From Lachnospiraceae bacterium (GTDB lineage: Bacteria; Bacillota; Clostridia; Lachnospirales; Lachnospiraceae): a DNA stretch of 64,000 nucleotides. The stretch spans positions 142,010-206,009 of the forward strand of contig CAJTGD010000004.1 of assembly GCA_910575475.1 (NCBI GenBank). The letters run 5' to 3'. The translations under genes and the position numbers were made by a program. This document shows, piece by piece, positions 39,517-47,642 of the stretch. Each line of letters starts with the position of its first letter. Position 1 is the first letter of the stretch. Below the pieces are notes generated by a model. It was not told where the DNA came from. It saw only the letters and a program-made list of their open reading frames with translations, and did not search any database.

Positions 39517-40677
39517 ATGAGACGATTTTATACAGCGGAATCGGTGACAGAAGGCCATCCGGATAAACTCTGCGACCTGATCGCGGACAGCATCCTGGAT
39601 GAGTGCTTAAAGCAGGATCCGGAGGCAAAAGTGGCATGCGAGGTACTGGCTACAAAGGGATATATCCTGATCGCCGGGGAGATTACCAGCAGATATGAGC
39701 CTTACGTGTTCTGGACGGCAAAGGAAGTCCTGGAAAAGACCGGGTATCCATCCGGAGAGATCAAAATGGAAGCCCGGATCCACCACCAGAGTCCGGATAT
39801 CGCAGGGGCGGTGGAATGCCCATGGGAAAAACGGAACGGACTGCCGAAACAGACTTTCGGATCAGAGTATGGCGCAGGTGACCAGGGAGTCATGATCGGT
39901 TACGCCTGCGATGAAACCCCGCAGAAAATGCCCATGCCGGCGGTGCTGGCAAACCGGGTCGCGGCGGAGCTGACTGCCTGCCGGAAGAGCCGGTATATCC
40001 AGGGGATCCTGCCGGATGGAAAGGCGCAGGTGACCGTGGAATATGAAGACAGAAAGCCTGTCCGTCTGGACAGCGTGGTGGTCTCTTGTCAGCATGAGGA
40101 AGAAAAAAATTTAAGAGATCTGGAGAAGGAAATCCGGGAGAAAGTACTCCTTCCTGCATTGCGCATGCTCCCTCCGGATGAAAACACCCGGATCCTGATC
40201 AATCCATCCGGGCGGTTCGTACAGGGAGGATTGGATGCCGATACCGGATTGACCGGAAGGAAGCTGATGGTGGATGCCTATGGCAGCCAGGTACCCCACG
40301 GAGGCGGGGCCTTTTCCGGGAAGGACGGCTCCAAGGCAGACCGTTCCGGGGCATATATGGCAAGATACATCGCAAAAAATATCGTAGCCGCAGGCCTGGC
40401 CGGACGATGCCAGGTATCCTTAGGCTATGCTATCGGGGTGGCACAGCCGGTGATGGTGCAGGTGGACACCTTCGGTACGGGAACGGCCTGTGCGGATGAC
40501 TGCCTGTCGGAAGCGGTACCGCTGGTATTCGAATTGACCCCGAAGCAGATTATGGAAACCCTGCGGCTGAAACGCCCGATCTTCCGCCAGACTGCCGCCT
40601 ATGGACATTTCGGCAGGAAGGAATTCCCATGGGAGCGAACCGACCGGGTGAAGCAATTGCAGGAGGCCCTGCTTTAA
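39517..40677 (+). CDS. S-adenosylmethionine synthetase
   Basis: This 386-residue enzyme makes S-adenosylmethionine from methionine and ATP. It shows FYTAESVTEGHPDKLCD, the GAGDQG ATP motif (SEYGAGDQGVMIGYACDE), GGLDADTGLTGRKLMVDAYG, VPHGGGAFSGKDGSKADRSGAY and TAAYGHFGR. It resembles MetK with several substitutions and is likely an element-borne copy rather than the housekeeping gene. It may feed the two DNA methyltransferases of this element. AAGGAAGG precedes ATG 39517. The stop TAA overlaps the next ATG. Confidence 0.93.
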   Translation: MRRFYTAESVTEGHPDKLCDLIADSILDECLKQDPEAKVACEVLATKGYILIAGEITSRYEPYVFWTAKEVLEKTGYPSGEIKMEARIHHQSPDIAGAVECPWEKRNGLPKQTFGSEYGAGDQGVMIGYACDETPQKMPMPAVLANRVAAELTACRKSRYIQGILPDGKAQVTVEYEDRKPVRLDSVVVSCQHEEEKNLRDLEKEIREKVLLPALRMLPPDENTRILINPSGRFVQGGLDADTGLTGRKLMVDAYGSQVPHGGGAFSGKDGSKADRSGAYMARYIAKNIVAAGLAGRCQVSLGYAIGVAQPVMVQVDTFGTGTACADDCLSEAVPLVFELTPKQIMETLRLKRPIFRQTAAYGHFGRKEFPWERTDRVKQLQEALL

Positions 40678-41696
40678 TGCCCTGGTATGGGGAAGAACAG
40701 ATGGAGGCTGTCCGGGCGGTGACGGCTATGGAATATTTACAGAAGCACCAGCCCAGCCGCCTGAAAAAATCTTCGGCAAGGAATGAATGGGAACTGACCG
40801 ACCATGACAGCTTCAAGATCAACGGGACCACCAGCAAATGGCATTGGAAGTCCAGGGATATCGGCGGGATTTCCGCGTTGAATTTCCTGACCCATGTAGA
40901 TGGCATGGATTTCCAGGAAGCGGTGGGGCTGCTGCTGCAGGAAAATCCTGTGCTGTCCCAACGGATGCCCCAGCCGGAGGAAAGGCCGGGGAAGCCCTTT
41001 GTGCTGCCGGAGCCGTTTCGGAACTGCGGCCGTGTACAGAGGTATCTGAATGGCAGGGGGATCAGCAGCGATGTAATCCGATATTGCAGGAGGCTCGGCA
41101 TCCTATATGAGAGCAGTCCATACCATAACGCTGTTTTTGTTGGGGTGGATGAAGAGAAGAGGCCCAGGTATGCGTTCCTGCGTGGGATTTATGATAAAGA
41201 CGGCAAAGCCTTCCGGATCGAACATGCCGGGAGTGAAAAGAACTATGCATTTTGTATTCCGCCCAGCGAAGGGAGTGTCCGGGTAGCAGTGTATGAGGCG
41301 TGTATCGACGCTTTAGCCCATATGACCTTAGAAGAAGGAAAAGCGGATAAATACCGTCTTTCTTTAGGCGGGATCAGCGCACCCAGGAAAGAGCAAAGCG
41401 CAGAGAAAGAAAAGCAAGGGATATCTGGAAATAAACCGCAGAGGAAGCCTGCAAAGAATTCTCCGGCACTGGTACATTTCTTGCAGAATCACCCGGAGAT
41501 TGAGGAAATCGAGATCTGTACAGACAATGATTTTGCCGGGAGGTGGGCTTGCGGACATATCAAGGAGACATATGGAAAGGACTATCGGATCATAGAAAAC
41601 CTGCCGCAGATAGAGGGAGCGGATTATGGGGACCTGGCGATGCGGAAAATGGAACGGAATCAAAGCATATCCAGGCAGCACGATCAAGGGAGGTGA
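40677..41696 (+). CDS. DUF3991/Toprim-like primase-type protein
   Basis: The 339-residue protein has an N-terminal DUF3991-like region (AMEYLQKHQPSRLKKSS, INGTTSKWHWKSRDIGGISALNFL) and a C-terminal Toprim-like fold (VYEACIDALAHMTLE; EEIEICTDNDFAGRWACGHI). In ICEs such proteins probably prime or process DNA during transfer replication. ATG 40677 overlaps the stop of the SAM synthetase gene (TAATG) with AGGAGG 10 bases upstream, so translation is coupled. No CHC2 zinc finger is visible. Confidence 0.82.
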   Translation: MPWYGEEQMEAVRAVTAMEYLQKHQPSRLKKSSARNEWELTDHDSFKINGTTSKWHWKSRDIGGISALNFLTHVDGMDFQEAVGLLLQENPVLSQRMPQPEERPGKPFVLPEPFRNCGRVQRYLNGRGISSDVIRYCRRLGILYESSPYHNAVFVGVDEEKRPRYAFLRGIYDKDGKAFRIEHAGSEKNYAFCIPPSEGSVRVAVYEACIDALAHMTLEEGKADKYRLSLGGISAPRKEQSAEKEKQGISGNKPQRKPAKNSPALVHFLQNHPEIEEIEICTDNDFAGRWACGHIKETYGKDYRIIENLPQIEGADYGDLAMRKMERNQSISRQHDQGR

Positions 41697-41698
41697 AA

Positions 41699-42595
41699 AT
41701 GAAAGAAAACGAAATCCATATCGGCCAGAAAAAAATGCGGTTAAAAGATCAGGAACGAATCGAGATGAAGTTCTTAAGCCCCCTGACGGGCGGTTTCTTT
41801 CAGAAGTATCTGCGCGGAAAGAAGGAGTATATTGAGGAGCCGGGCAGAATGATTGACGGCAGGGAACTGGCACAGTATGAGGAGGACATCCGCAGAGTGG
41901 TGGATCGGGAGAACCATCTGGGGATGGAAGACGGAAATACGTTTGACCTGATGGATGAGTGTTTTGACGGCAGCCCTTCCATCCTGGAAAAGGCAGAGCA
42001 TGGCACGATCTCCGTGGAAAATATAGGAGGCGCTTTGTATGGCTGCACCACGCTGATTCTCAAAGAAGAACTGGAAGATTGGGAGATGGAAGAGATGTGC
42101 GGATTTATTGCCATCCAGTACAGTGACGGCTGGGGGGAAGTATTCGAACAGCGAAACATTCCAGCGGACGGAGGAATCCTAAACGTATATTTTGATTATG
42201 CAGGAAGCCCCGATTTCCAGATACAGTCCACAGTAATAAAAAATCCATATCCGGAAAAACGAAAGGAAACCATTTTAGAAAGCGAAAAATCCAATCTGCT
42301 GGAAACAGAGGTATCATGCACACGGGTAAAAAAATGCCGGCCGAAGCTGTCGTTGATCCGGCATAACAGGCATAGTTTTTCTGTCCTGCCAGGGGCTCTC
42401 CAGCTGCTGCTTAAATGCGGACAGAAGAAAGAAGCTGAGGAAATGTATGACAGGGTTTCGAAGGTGCGGGGGTATGATGAGGCGTTGGAGATCATCAGCG
42501 AATATGTGGAAATCGAACCAGGCAGCGCCAGGGAAAATGCGGATCCGGGAGGGCAGAAAAAGAAAACGGGGCAGACAAAAGAGCAGGGGAGGTGA
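41699..42595 (+). CDS. Hypothetical ICE protein, paralog A of a tandem pair
   Basis: The 298-residue protein has an N-terminal domain with YGCTTLILKEEL and IQYSDGWGEVFEQRNI followed by DGGILNVYF. A linker precedes a C-terminal region (RPKLSLIRHNRHSFSVLPGALQLLLKCGQ) that resembles the GxDGNxFxIxGxxxRxL module of other ICE proteins. It aligns throughout with the next gene, so the pair arose by duplication. ATG 41699 follows GGGAGG. The function is unknown. Confidence 0.7.
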   Translation: MKENEIHIGQKKMRLKDQERIEMKFLSPLTGGFFQKYLRGKKEYIEEPGRMIDGRELAQYEEDIRRVVDRENHLGMEDGNTFDLMDECFDGSPSILEKAEHGTISVENIGGALYGCTTLILKEELEDWEMEEMCGFIAIQYSDGWGEVFEQRNIPADGGILNVYFDYAGSPDFQIQSTVIKNPYPEKRKETILESEKSNLLETEVSCTRVKKCRPKLSLIRHNRHSFSVLPGALQLLLKCGQKKEAEEMYDRVSKVRGYDEALEIISEYVEIEPGSARENADPGGQKKKTGQTKEQGR

Positions 42596-42600
42596 AAAGG

Positions 42601-43455
42601 ATGGGAAATAAAAAGGAGCCTATATGGGATGGAACCGAGATGAAGATTCTCACGCCTTTGACGGGCGATTTTTTCCCGAAGGAGGAATCTGGTTGGGAAA
42701 ATGAATTTGATGGTGACAGGGAACAGCTGGACGGCAGGGATCTCATGCAGTATAGGGAAGCCATCCAGAAAGCGGTGGACCGTGAGAACAGCCCGGAAGA
42801 AGAGGGCGGCGATATCTGCAACCTGATGGAATATTTTCGCGGCAGTGATTCGATCAAAGAAAAAGTGGAGTCTGCGGTGGTTTCCGTAGAAAGTGCAGAA
42901 GGAACCCTGTATGGCTGTACCACGCTCCGGCTGAAAGAAAAGCTGGAACCGGGGGAACTGTATGAATTATGTGAATATATTACCGGCCAGTACAGCGATG
43001 GCTGGGGCGAAGGGTTCGAGCAGAGGGATATCCAGGTGGACGGCGGGACATTGAATGTGCATTTCTGGCAGGGGGGAAGGATGAAATTCCAGATACAGAC
43101 AGCGGAGGAAAAGAAGCCGGATCCGGAAACTGAAAAAGCATCAGATTCAAAAAAAGAACAGAGCCAAGATTTAGAGAAAGCCAGGCCATGCCCACAGGAG
43201 AAAAAGAGCCGTCCTAAACTACAGCTCATCGGCCATGAAGGAAATATTTTTTCAATCGTGGGGGATGCCGGGCGCCTGCTTTCCAGAAATGGGCAGAAAC
43301 AGGAGGCGGATGAGATGTATGAACGGGTATTCAAAGCAGGCAGTTATTATGAGGCGCTGGGAATCATCAGCGAATATGTGGAGACGGAACTGAGCAGTAG
43401 CCGGGAAAAGAAGAACCAAAGAAAACAGAAGCCGGAGAAAACACCGTGCCGCTGA
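42601..43455 (+). CDS. Hypothetical ICE protein, paralog B of a tandem pair
   Basis: The 284-residue protein has the same layout as its upstream paralog (WDGTEMKILTPLTGDFF; LYGCTTLRLKEKL; QYSDGWGEGFEQRDI; DGGTLNVHFW; C-terminal RPKLQLIGHEGNIFSIVGDAGRLLSRNGQ). This copy keeps the HEGNIFSIVG form of the C-terminal motif better than paralog A. ATG 42601 follows GGGGAGG in the end of paralog A; GTG 42592 is an alternative start. The function is unknown. Confidence 0.7.
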   Translation: MGNKKEPIWDGTEMKILTPLTGDFFPKEESGWENEFDGDREQLDGRDLMQYREAIQKAVDRENSPEEEGGDICNLMEYFRGSDSIKEKVESAVVSVESAEGTLYGCTTLRLKEKLEPGELYELCEYITGQYSDGWGEGFEQRDIQVDGGTLNVHFWQGGRMKFQIQTAEEKKPDPETEKASDSKKEQSQDLEKARPCPQEKKSRPKLQLIGHEGNIFSIVGDAGRLLSRNGQKQEADEMYERVFKAGSYYEALGIISEYVETELSSSREKKNQRKQKPEKTPCR

Positions 43456-43518
43456 TGGATGCCATCGGAAATAGGAGAGGCACGGGTTTCTATAAAAAAT
43501 GGGAAAAGAAAGGAAGGG

Positions 43519-44379
43519 ATGCCTATGGAGAAACGTTTGGAACTGGAGGAATTATTAATAGAAGGGATGTACCCGGAGGAATCCGCAGGGGGAGAACATT
43601 GGAGGATCCTGCATGGGGATACGCTGAAGCTGGTGAAGTCATTCCGGCCGGAAATCTTTGACGCAGTGGTCACGGATCCGCCCTATGCTTCCGGCGGTAC
43701 GAAGCAGAATGAGAGGAACCGGACTACGAACCAGAAATACAGCAGCATGCGTTCCGGGAATGCCCTGCCGGATTTTGACGGGGATAACAAAGACCAGCGT
43801 TCCTGGACCCATTGGATGGCGGAATGGCTTCAGGATGTCCGCAAAGCCTGCAAGAGCGGCGCGCCGATCTGCTTATTCATTGACTGGAGACAGTATCCTT
43901 CGATCACCGATGCCCTGCAATGGGCGGGCTGGGTCTGGAGGGGGACCGCTGTGTGGGACAAAGGGAATTCCCGTCCGCAGAAAGGCCGTTTCCGCCAGCA
44001 GGCAGAATACATCGTGTGGGGGAGCAACGGCCCCATGCCGCTCAACCGTCCGGTGGCGTGCCTGCCGGGGGTGTTCCGGTATGGGAATCCCCAGAACCGG
44101 ATCCATGTGACGGAGAAGCCGCTGCAGCTGATGAAGGATGTGATCCAGATCTGTGAACCGGGAGGGAGGATCTTAGACCCCTTTGCCGGATCCGGCACCA
44201 CCATCCTGGCCGCTGTGGAGGAAGGATATGAAGCCGTAGGGATCGAAGTCACCGATACTTATTACGCTTTGGGAACGGAGCGGGTAAGGTCAACATTGGA
44301 GTTGGGGAAACAGAAAGCGGAAACGAATGAGACGGAGGAAGGAACTGTTTCCGAATCAGAAGTAAAAGAGCAGCCGTGA
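43519..44379 (+). CDS. Site-specific DNA methyltransferase (DNA amino-methyltransferase type)
   Basis: The 286-residue protein has the catalytic DPPY motif (VVTDPPYASGGTK, motif IV) before the AdoMet-binding motif I (LDPFAGSGTTILAA). This is the beta-class order of N6-adenine or N4-cytosine methyltransferases. QKGRFRQQAEYIVWGSNG and VTEKPLQLMKDVI fit the same family. No endonuclease is adjacent. ATG 43519 follows AAAGGAAG; ATG 43525 is possible. The TGA stop lies inside the 9-bp target duplication of the following MITE. Confidence 0.88.
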   Translation: MPMEKRLELEELLIEGMYPEESAGGEHWRILHGDTLKLVKSFRPEIFDAVVTDPPYASGGTKQNERNRTTNQKYSSMRSGNALPDFDGDNKDQRSWTHWMAEWLQDVRKACKSGAPICLFIDWRQYPSITDALQWAGWVWRGTAVWDKGNSRPQKGRFRQQAEYIVWGSNGPMPLNRPVACLPGVFRYGNPQNRIHVTEKPLQLMKDVIQICEPGGRILDPFAGSGTTILAAVEEGYEAVGIEVTDTYYALGTERVRSTLELGKQKAETNETEEGTVSESEVKEQP

Positions 44380-44381
44380 AC

Positions 44382-44494
44382 CAATGTCATTAACTTAAGC
44401 TCTAAATTTTCTAAATGTGATTTCGACACAGCCCCAAATATCAGGCTTTTTCACATTTGCATAATGGAAGATTTTCCTTAAGTTAATGACATTG
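44382..44494. mobile_element. 113-bp MITE with 18-bp terminal inverted repeats and 9-bp target duplication
   Basis: The ends are CAATGTCATTAACTTAAG and its exact reverse complement. The 9-base sequence GCCGTGAAC occurs at 44373-44381 and 44495-44503, immediately outside both ends. There is no coding capacity. A 9-bp duplication is typical of several IS4-group transposases, so an IS supplying the transposase in trans is likely. It inserted over the methyltransferase stop codon without changing the protein. Confidence 0.9.
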
Positions 44495-44686
44495 GCCGTG
44501 AACAGGAACCGTTTTCTGTTCTGAATAGTTATGGGAATTGAAAGGTCAGGAAGAGGGTGGGAACAATAAAGCAGAAAATTCAGTTTGTCCTGAACTGGGA
44601 ACCAAAGACTGGACGTGAAAAAACATGGAAAGCATTTGCCAGAATGCTGGAACAAAAAGCCAGAAAGAAAAAAGGAGGAAAGCGCC

Positions 44687-45616
44687 ATGGATTATAAGAT
44701 GGATTACGAAACATTCCGGCAGGAAATGAAAAAGCTGGTAGAGGAAGGGCTGCGGGGAAAAGGGGAGTATAGTCTTTCCTGGAATACGGTGCATAAAAAT
44801 AATGTTACAAAGAAAGGGCTGATGATATCAGAAGAAGGAAGCCTGGTTTCCCTTTCGGTTTATTTTGACCAGCCTTACCAGGAATACCTGGGAGGAAGGC
44901 CGCTTTCTGACATCAGCAGGGAGATTATAGAAATGAATGTAGAAAGGTGCTGCCCTGATGTTTCCGCGCTGCCGCTCAAAGATTATGGAAAAATGAAGGA
45001 GAAGCTGAGGGTAAGACTGGTAGGGAGGGAACAAAATGAAGCGTACCTGGAAGAAGGACCTTATAAACTGCATCCGATGGGGGCGGAGATCCTATATGCG
45101 GAATTGGGAAACTCTAGTGAGGGGGCAATGAGAATGCATGTGACCCATCAGAACCTGCAGGAATGGGACGTGCCGGTACAGGAGGCTTTTGAGGCGGCAC
45201 TGGAAAACTCGCAGAGAGAAGAAGGTGTCCAGTTCCAGTCGATGACAGCAGTGACAGCCAGTATCCTGGGGGCAGAAAGCCCGGAAGAGGAAACGTTCGA
45301 TAAAAAAGATATTTATGTCCTCACCAACCAGTCCAGAGATCATGGGGCTGCTGTGCTTTTGTATCCGGGAGTGCTGGAAGATGTCCACAAAAAAATGGAA
45401 GGAGATTACTATATCCTGCCCTCCAGTTTGCACGAGGTTCTCATTCTTTCCAAAGAGGTTGGTTTTACGCCGGCCGAATTGAGAAAAATGGTAGTGGAGG
45501 TCAACCGGGAACAGGTGGATCCGGAAGAACGGTTGGGAAATGACGTCTATGAGTTCCAGGGCAAGACCGGCACGCTGCAAAAATGTAAGGTTGCGGAAAA
45601 GGAGAAGACCCGGTGA
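44687..45616 (+). CDS. DUF5688-like ICE protein
   Basis: The 309-residue protein begins MDYKMDYETFRQEMKKLVEEGL and has VHKNNVTKKGLMISEEG, PYQEYLGGRPLSDISREIIEMN, a YVLTNQSRDHGAAVLLYPGVLEDV block and a C-terminal ILPSSLHEVLIL region. It matches the DUF5688 family common in clostridial ICEs, which is of unknown function. ATG 44687 follows AAAGGAGG; the frame is open to 44615. No signal peptide is present. The 43-bp repeats start 25 bases after its stop. Confidence 0.8.
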   Translation: MDYKMDYETFRQEMKKLVEEGLRGKGEYSLSWNTVHKNNVTKKGLMISEEGSLVSLSVYFDQPYQEYLGGRPLSDISREIIEMNVERCCPDVSALPLKDYGKMKEKLRVRLVGREQNEAYLEEGPYKLHPMGAEILYAELGNSSEGAMRMHVTHQNLQEWDVPVQEAFEAALENSQREEGVQFQSMTAVTASILGAESPEEETFDKKDIYVLTNQSRDHGAAVLLYPGVLEDVHKKMEGDYYILPSSLHEVLILSKEVGFTPAELRKMVVEVNREQVDPEERLGNDVYEFQGKTGTLQKCKVAEKEKTR

Positions 45617-45640
45617 GAATACCGGGAGCATGTCCGAAAC

Positions 45641-45842
45641 AGGGTATCCGATGGGATGCCTTAAAATGCTGTCAGATGCAGTCAGGGCATCCAATGGGAT
45701 GCTCTAAAAGATTGTCAGATGCAGCCAGGGCATCCAATGGGATGCTCTAAAAGATTGTCAGACTCAAACAGGGCATCCAATAGGATGCCCTAAAGTATTT
45801 TCAGATTGAGCCAGGGCATCCATATGGATGCCCTGCTTAACC
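45641..45842. repeat. Five tandem 43-bp hairpin repeats
   Basis: Units begin at 45641, 45684, 45727, 45770 and 45813, an exact 43-base period. The fifth copy is partial. Each starts with a palindrome such as AGGGCATCCAATGGGATGCT (stem GGCATCC/GGATGCC, short loop) followed by a variable TAAAAGATTGTCAGATGCAG part. Changes in the arms tend to keep pairing. No open frame is supported. There are no spacers, so it is not CRISPR. A protein-binding array or a set of RNA hairpins upstream of the next gene is possible. Confidence 0.93.
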
Positions 45843-45860
45843 GGAAGGAGGGATTGCATT

Positions 45861-46184
45861 ATGGAGAAAGCATTGGCTTATGTATGCTGCCCTGCGGATG
45901 CAGGGAAAGCAAAGGTGCAGAAATACTGCCGGAAGATTTATGAATTGGGGTATGTACCGATCTGCCCGCAGTTCAGTTTCTCCCCGTTTTTGGATGAAGG
46001 GGAGGCGGAGGATATGCAGGCGTTCCAGAGGATGTCCCATATGGTGCTGCGGAGGTGCCGGATGGTGGTGGTCTGCGGAAAAGAAACGACCGGCACGATG
46101 AACACAGAGATCAGCATGGCGGACCGGTTCCACATCATCTGCACCACACTGGACGGGCTGGTCAGGATCAAAGAGGCGCAGTGA
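45861..46184 (+). CDS. DUF7768-like protein (nucleoside 2-deoxyribosyltransferase fold)
   Basis: The 107-residue protein has ALAYVCCPADAGKAKVQKYCRKIYELGYVPICPQFSFSPFLDEGEAEDM and VVVCGKETTGTMNTEISMADR. These fit the small nucleoside-deoxyribosyltransferase-like proteins found in ICEs and phages. The start is ATG 45861 after GGAAGGAGGG. The role is unknown; it may relate to nucleotide or small-molecule handling. The repeats lie directly upstream. Confidence 0.72.
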   Translation: MEKALAYVCCPADAGKAKVQKYCRKIYELGYVPICPQFSFSPFLDEGEAEDMQAFQRMSHMVLRRCRMVVVCGKETTGTMNTEISMADRFHIICTTLDGLVRIKEAQ

Positions 46185-46185
46185 G

Positions 46186-46674
46186 ATGGAAGAAAAAGAC
46201 AGGATGTGGGCGGAGTATGACCGATTACGGCGGTGGATCCATCATCTGGAAAACATGATCAGCGGTGAACGAGTCGGGCGTCTTTCTTTTGAGACGCAGG
46301 AGTTAGAGAAATTAGAGGAAATGCTGAAAAAGGGATGTCAAAGGCTGGGGCAGCTTAGAAAGCGCCTGGGGATTGCAGAAATCGGGCTGCCGTGGTTTCA
46401 GTTTTATGAAATCGTGGAAGATGGTTTCACACAGTTCCTTCCGGAACAATACCGGGATTATAAGGTACAGATCGGCCCCGTGAAAAGGAAGGGCTGGATC
46501 GTAGACGCATTGCAGCTTGAGAAAGAGGGCGCCCCTGTCCTGCCTGCGCTGGAGATCAAGAAATATGCAGACCAGGTGTCAGACGGAGCAGACGCATGGA
46601 GGATGCTGGGACGGATGGCAGGTGATTATAAAAGGCTGATCTGTCCGGAAAAGAAACATCAGATGGAACGATGA
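46186..46674 (+). CDS. Hypothetical ICE protein
   Basis: The 162-residue protein starts 1 base after the previous stop (TGAGATGG), so the two are coupled. The N-terminal half is a coiled coil (LRRWIHHLENMISGERVGRLSFETQELEKLEEML). The C-terminal half (GWIVDALQLEKEGAPVLPALEIKKYADQV) is not recognised. Confidence 0.55.
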   Translation: MEEKDRMWAEYDRLRRWIHHLENMISGERVGRLSFETQELEKLEEMLKKGCQRLGQLRKRLGIAEIGLPWFQFYEIVEDGFTQFLPEQYRDYKVQIGPVKRKGWIVDALQLEKEGAPVLPALEIKKYADQVSDGADAWRMLGRMAGDYKRLICPEKKHQMER

Positions 46675-46734
46675 AAGCAAGCATCGAACCTGCCGAGTGG
46701 GGGCGGAGAAACGGATGGAACTCGCACTGCAAGC

Positions 46735-46785
46735 ATAGCACTTTGATATCCAAAGCGCACTTTGGGGCGAACCCCAAACCCCCGG
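46735..46785. other. Candidate origin of transfer (oriT)
   Basis: Two adjacent hairpins lie about 550 bases upstream of mobC. One is CTTTG-ATATC-CAAAG (46741-46755). The other is TTTGGGG-CGAA-CCCCAAA (46761-46778), followed by CCCCCGG. The GCGCACTTTGGGG segment between them resembles nick-region layouts of mobilisation systems with a MobC partner. The nick site is not proven. The rest of 46675-46870 has no gene. Confidence 0.4.
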
Positions 46786-46870
46786 ATGCAGAGAACTGCA
46801 CCATATATTTATAATCATAAAAATAATTCAGTAGTATTTGAATCAGCTGTAAAGTTGGAAGGAGAAAAGA

Positions 46871-47272
46871 ATGTTTATCATATGGCTTATCGTCGGCATC
46901 CTATTTGGCGGCATGGCAGGGATCCTTGCCATGTGCCTTGTGGTTGCCGGGGCAAAATGTGACCGGGCGATGGCCCGTGCCAGAAGGGAGATGGAGCGGA
47001 ATGGTTATGGGAAACGGAAAGTGATCCGTTTTGTGGATCATTTTAACAACAGCCTGTTCTGCATCCAGGACGGGGATCCGATCCAGATGATCAACCAGAA
47101 GGGAGAGCGGCAGTTCTGCATCTGCCACTATCTGGATGATACCCATGCAAAGATCGACGGGAAGGCGTGGCAATTACAGGAGTTTGCGAAAGAAATGGCG
47201 CGGAATGATGTCATTTACATGCCGCTGACCATGCGGGCGTTGGAAGTGAAGGGAGGCCCTGCATTATTATGA
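46871..47272 (+). CDS. DUF3789-like membrane anchor fused to a conserved ICE domain
   Basis: The 133-residue protein has an N-terminal membrane helix (FIIWLIVGILFGGMAGILAM) of the DUF3789 type. After a short Arg-rich linker comes a domain with VIRFVDHFNNSLFCIQDGD, RQFCICHYLDDTHAKIDGKAW and LQEFAKEMARN. The latter is usually a separate small protein in related elements, so this appears to be a fusion. Its role is unknown. AAGGAG precedes the ATG at 46871. Confidence 0.7.
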   Translation: MFIIWLIVGILFGGMAGILAMCLVVAGAKCDRAMARARREMERNGYGKRKVIRFVDHFNNSLFCIQDGDPIQMINQKGERQFCICHYLDDTHAKIDGKAWQLQEFAKEMARNDVIYMPLTMRALEVKGGPALL

Positions 47273-47333
47273 AAAAACGGTATAAGGAAAAAAGTAGAAA
47301 GCCGAAAAAACAGAAACGGGAAAGGGGAGAACG

Positions 47334-47642
47334 ATGAGGAAACGGAACCATGTGATACCCGTCCGGCTCAACGCCAAGGAATTGCGGTATCTGGAGGAAC
47401 AGGTGAAAAAGTGCGGGTTTTCCCGCGAGGAATATCTCCGCACATTGATCATGGGGGCAGAAGTCCATGCCAAGCCCTGTGAGCATCATACGGATCTGCT
47501 GCGGAAGATCGCAGGCTTATGCAACAATGCCAACCAGCTTGCACATGTGGCAAATGCCTCCGGTACGGCCAGCCAGGAGACCCTCCGGGAAATGCTCCGG
47601 ATCTCCAGGGATGCCTGGCAGATAGTAAAAGAGGAATGGTGA
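47334..47642 (+). CDS. mobC: MobC relaxosome accessory protein
   Basis: The 102-residue protein resembles MobC. It has VIPVRLNAKELRYLEEQVKKCGFSREEYLRTLI, a ribbon-helix-helix-like N-terminus, followed by a helical part (HTDLLRKIAGLCNNANQLAHVAN). MobC binds near oriT and helps the relaxase melt the nick region. The ribosome binding site GGGGAG precedes ATG 47334. The relaxase start would overlap its final codons. Confidence 0.88.
   Translation: MRKRNHVIPVRLNAKELRYLEEQVKKCGFSREEYLRTLIMGAEVHAKPCEHHTDLLRKIAGLCNNANQLAHVANASGTASQETLREMLRISRDAWQIVKEEW

Noticed and set aside
43446..43661. Alternative-frame start for the amino-methyltransferase gene
   Set aside because: The frame ends early and the methyltransferase motifs all lie in the frame starting at 43519.
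45641..45842. Possible CRISPR array
   Set aside because: Units are directly adjacent with no unique spacers and no cas genes are nearby.
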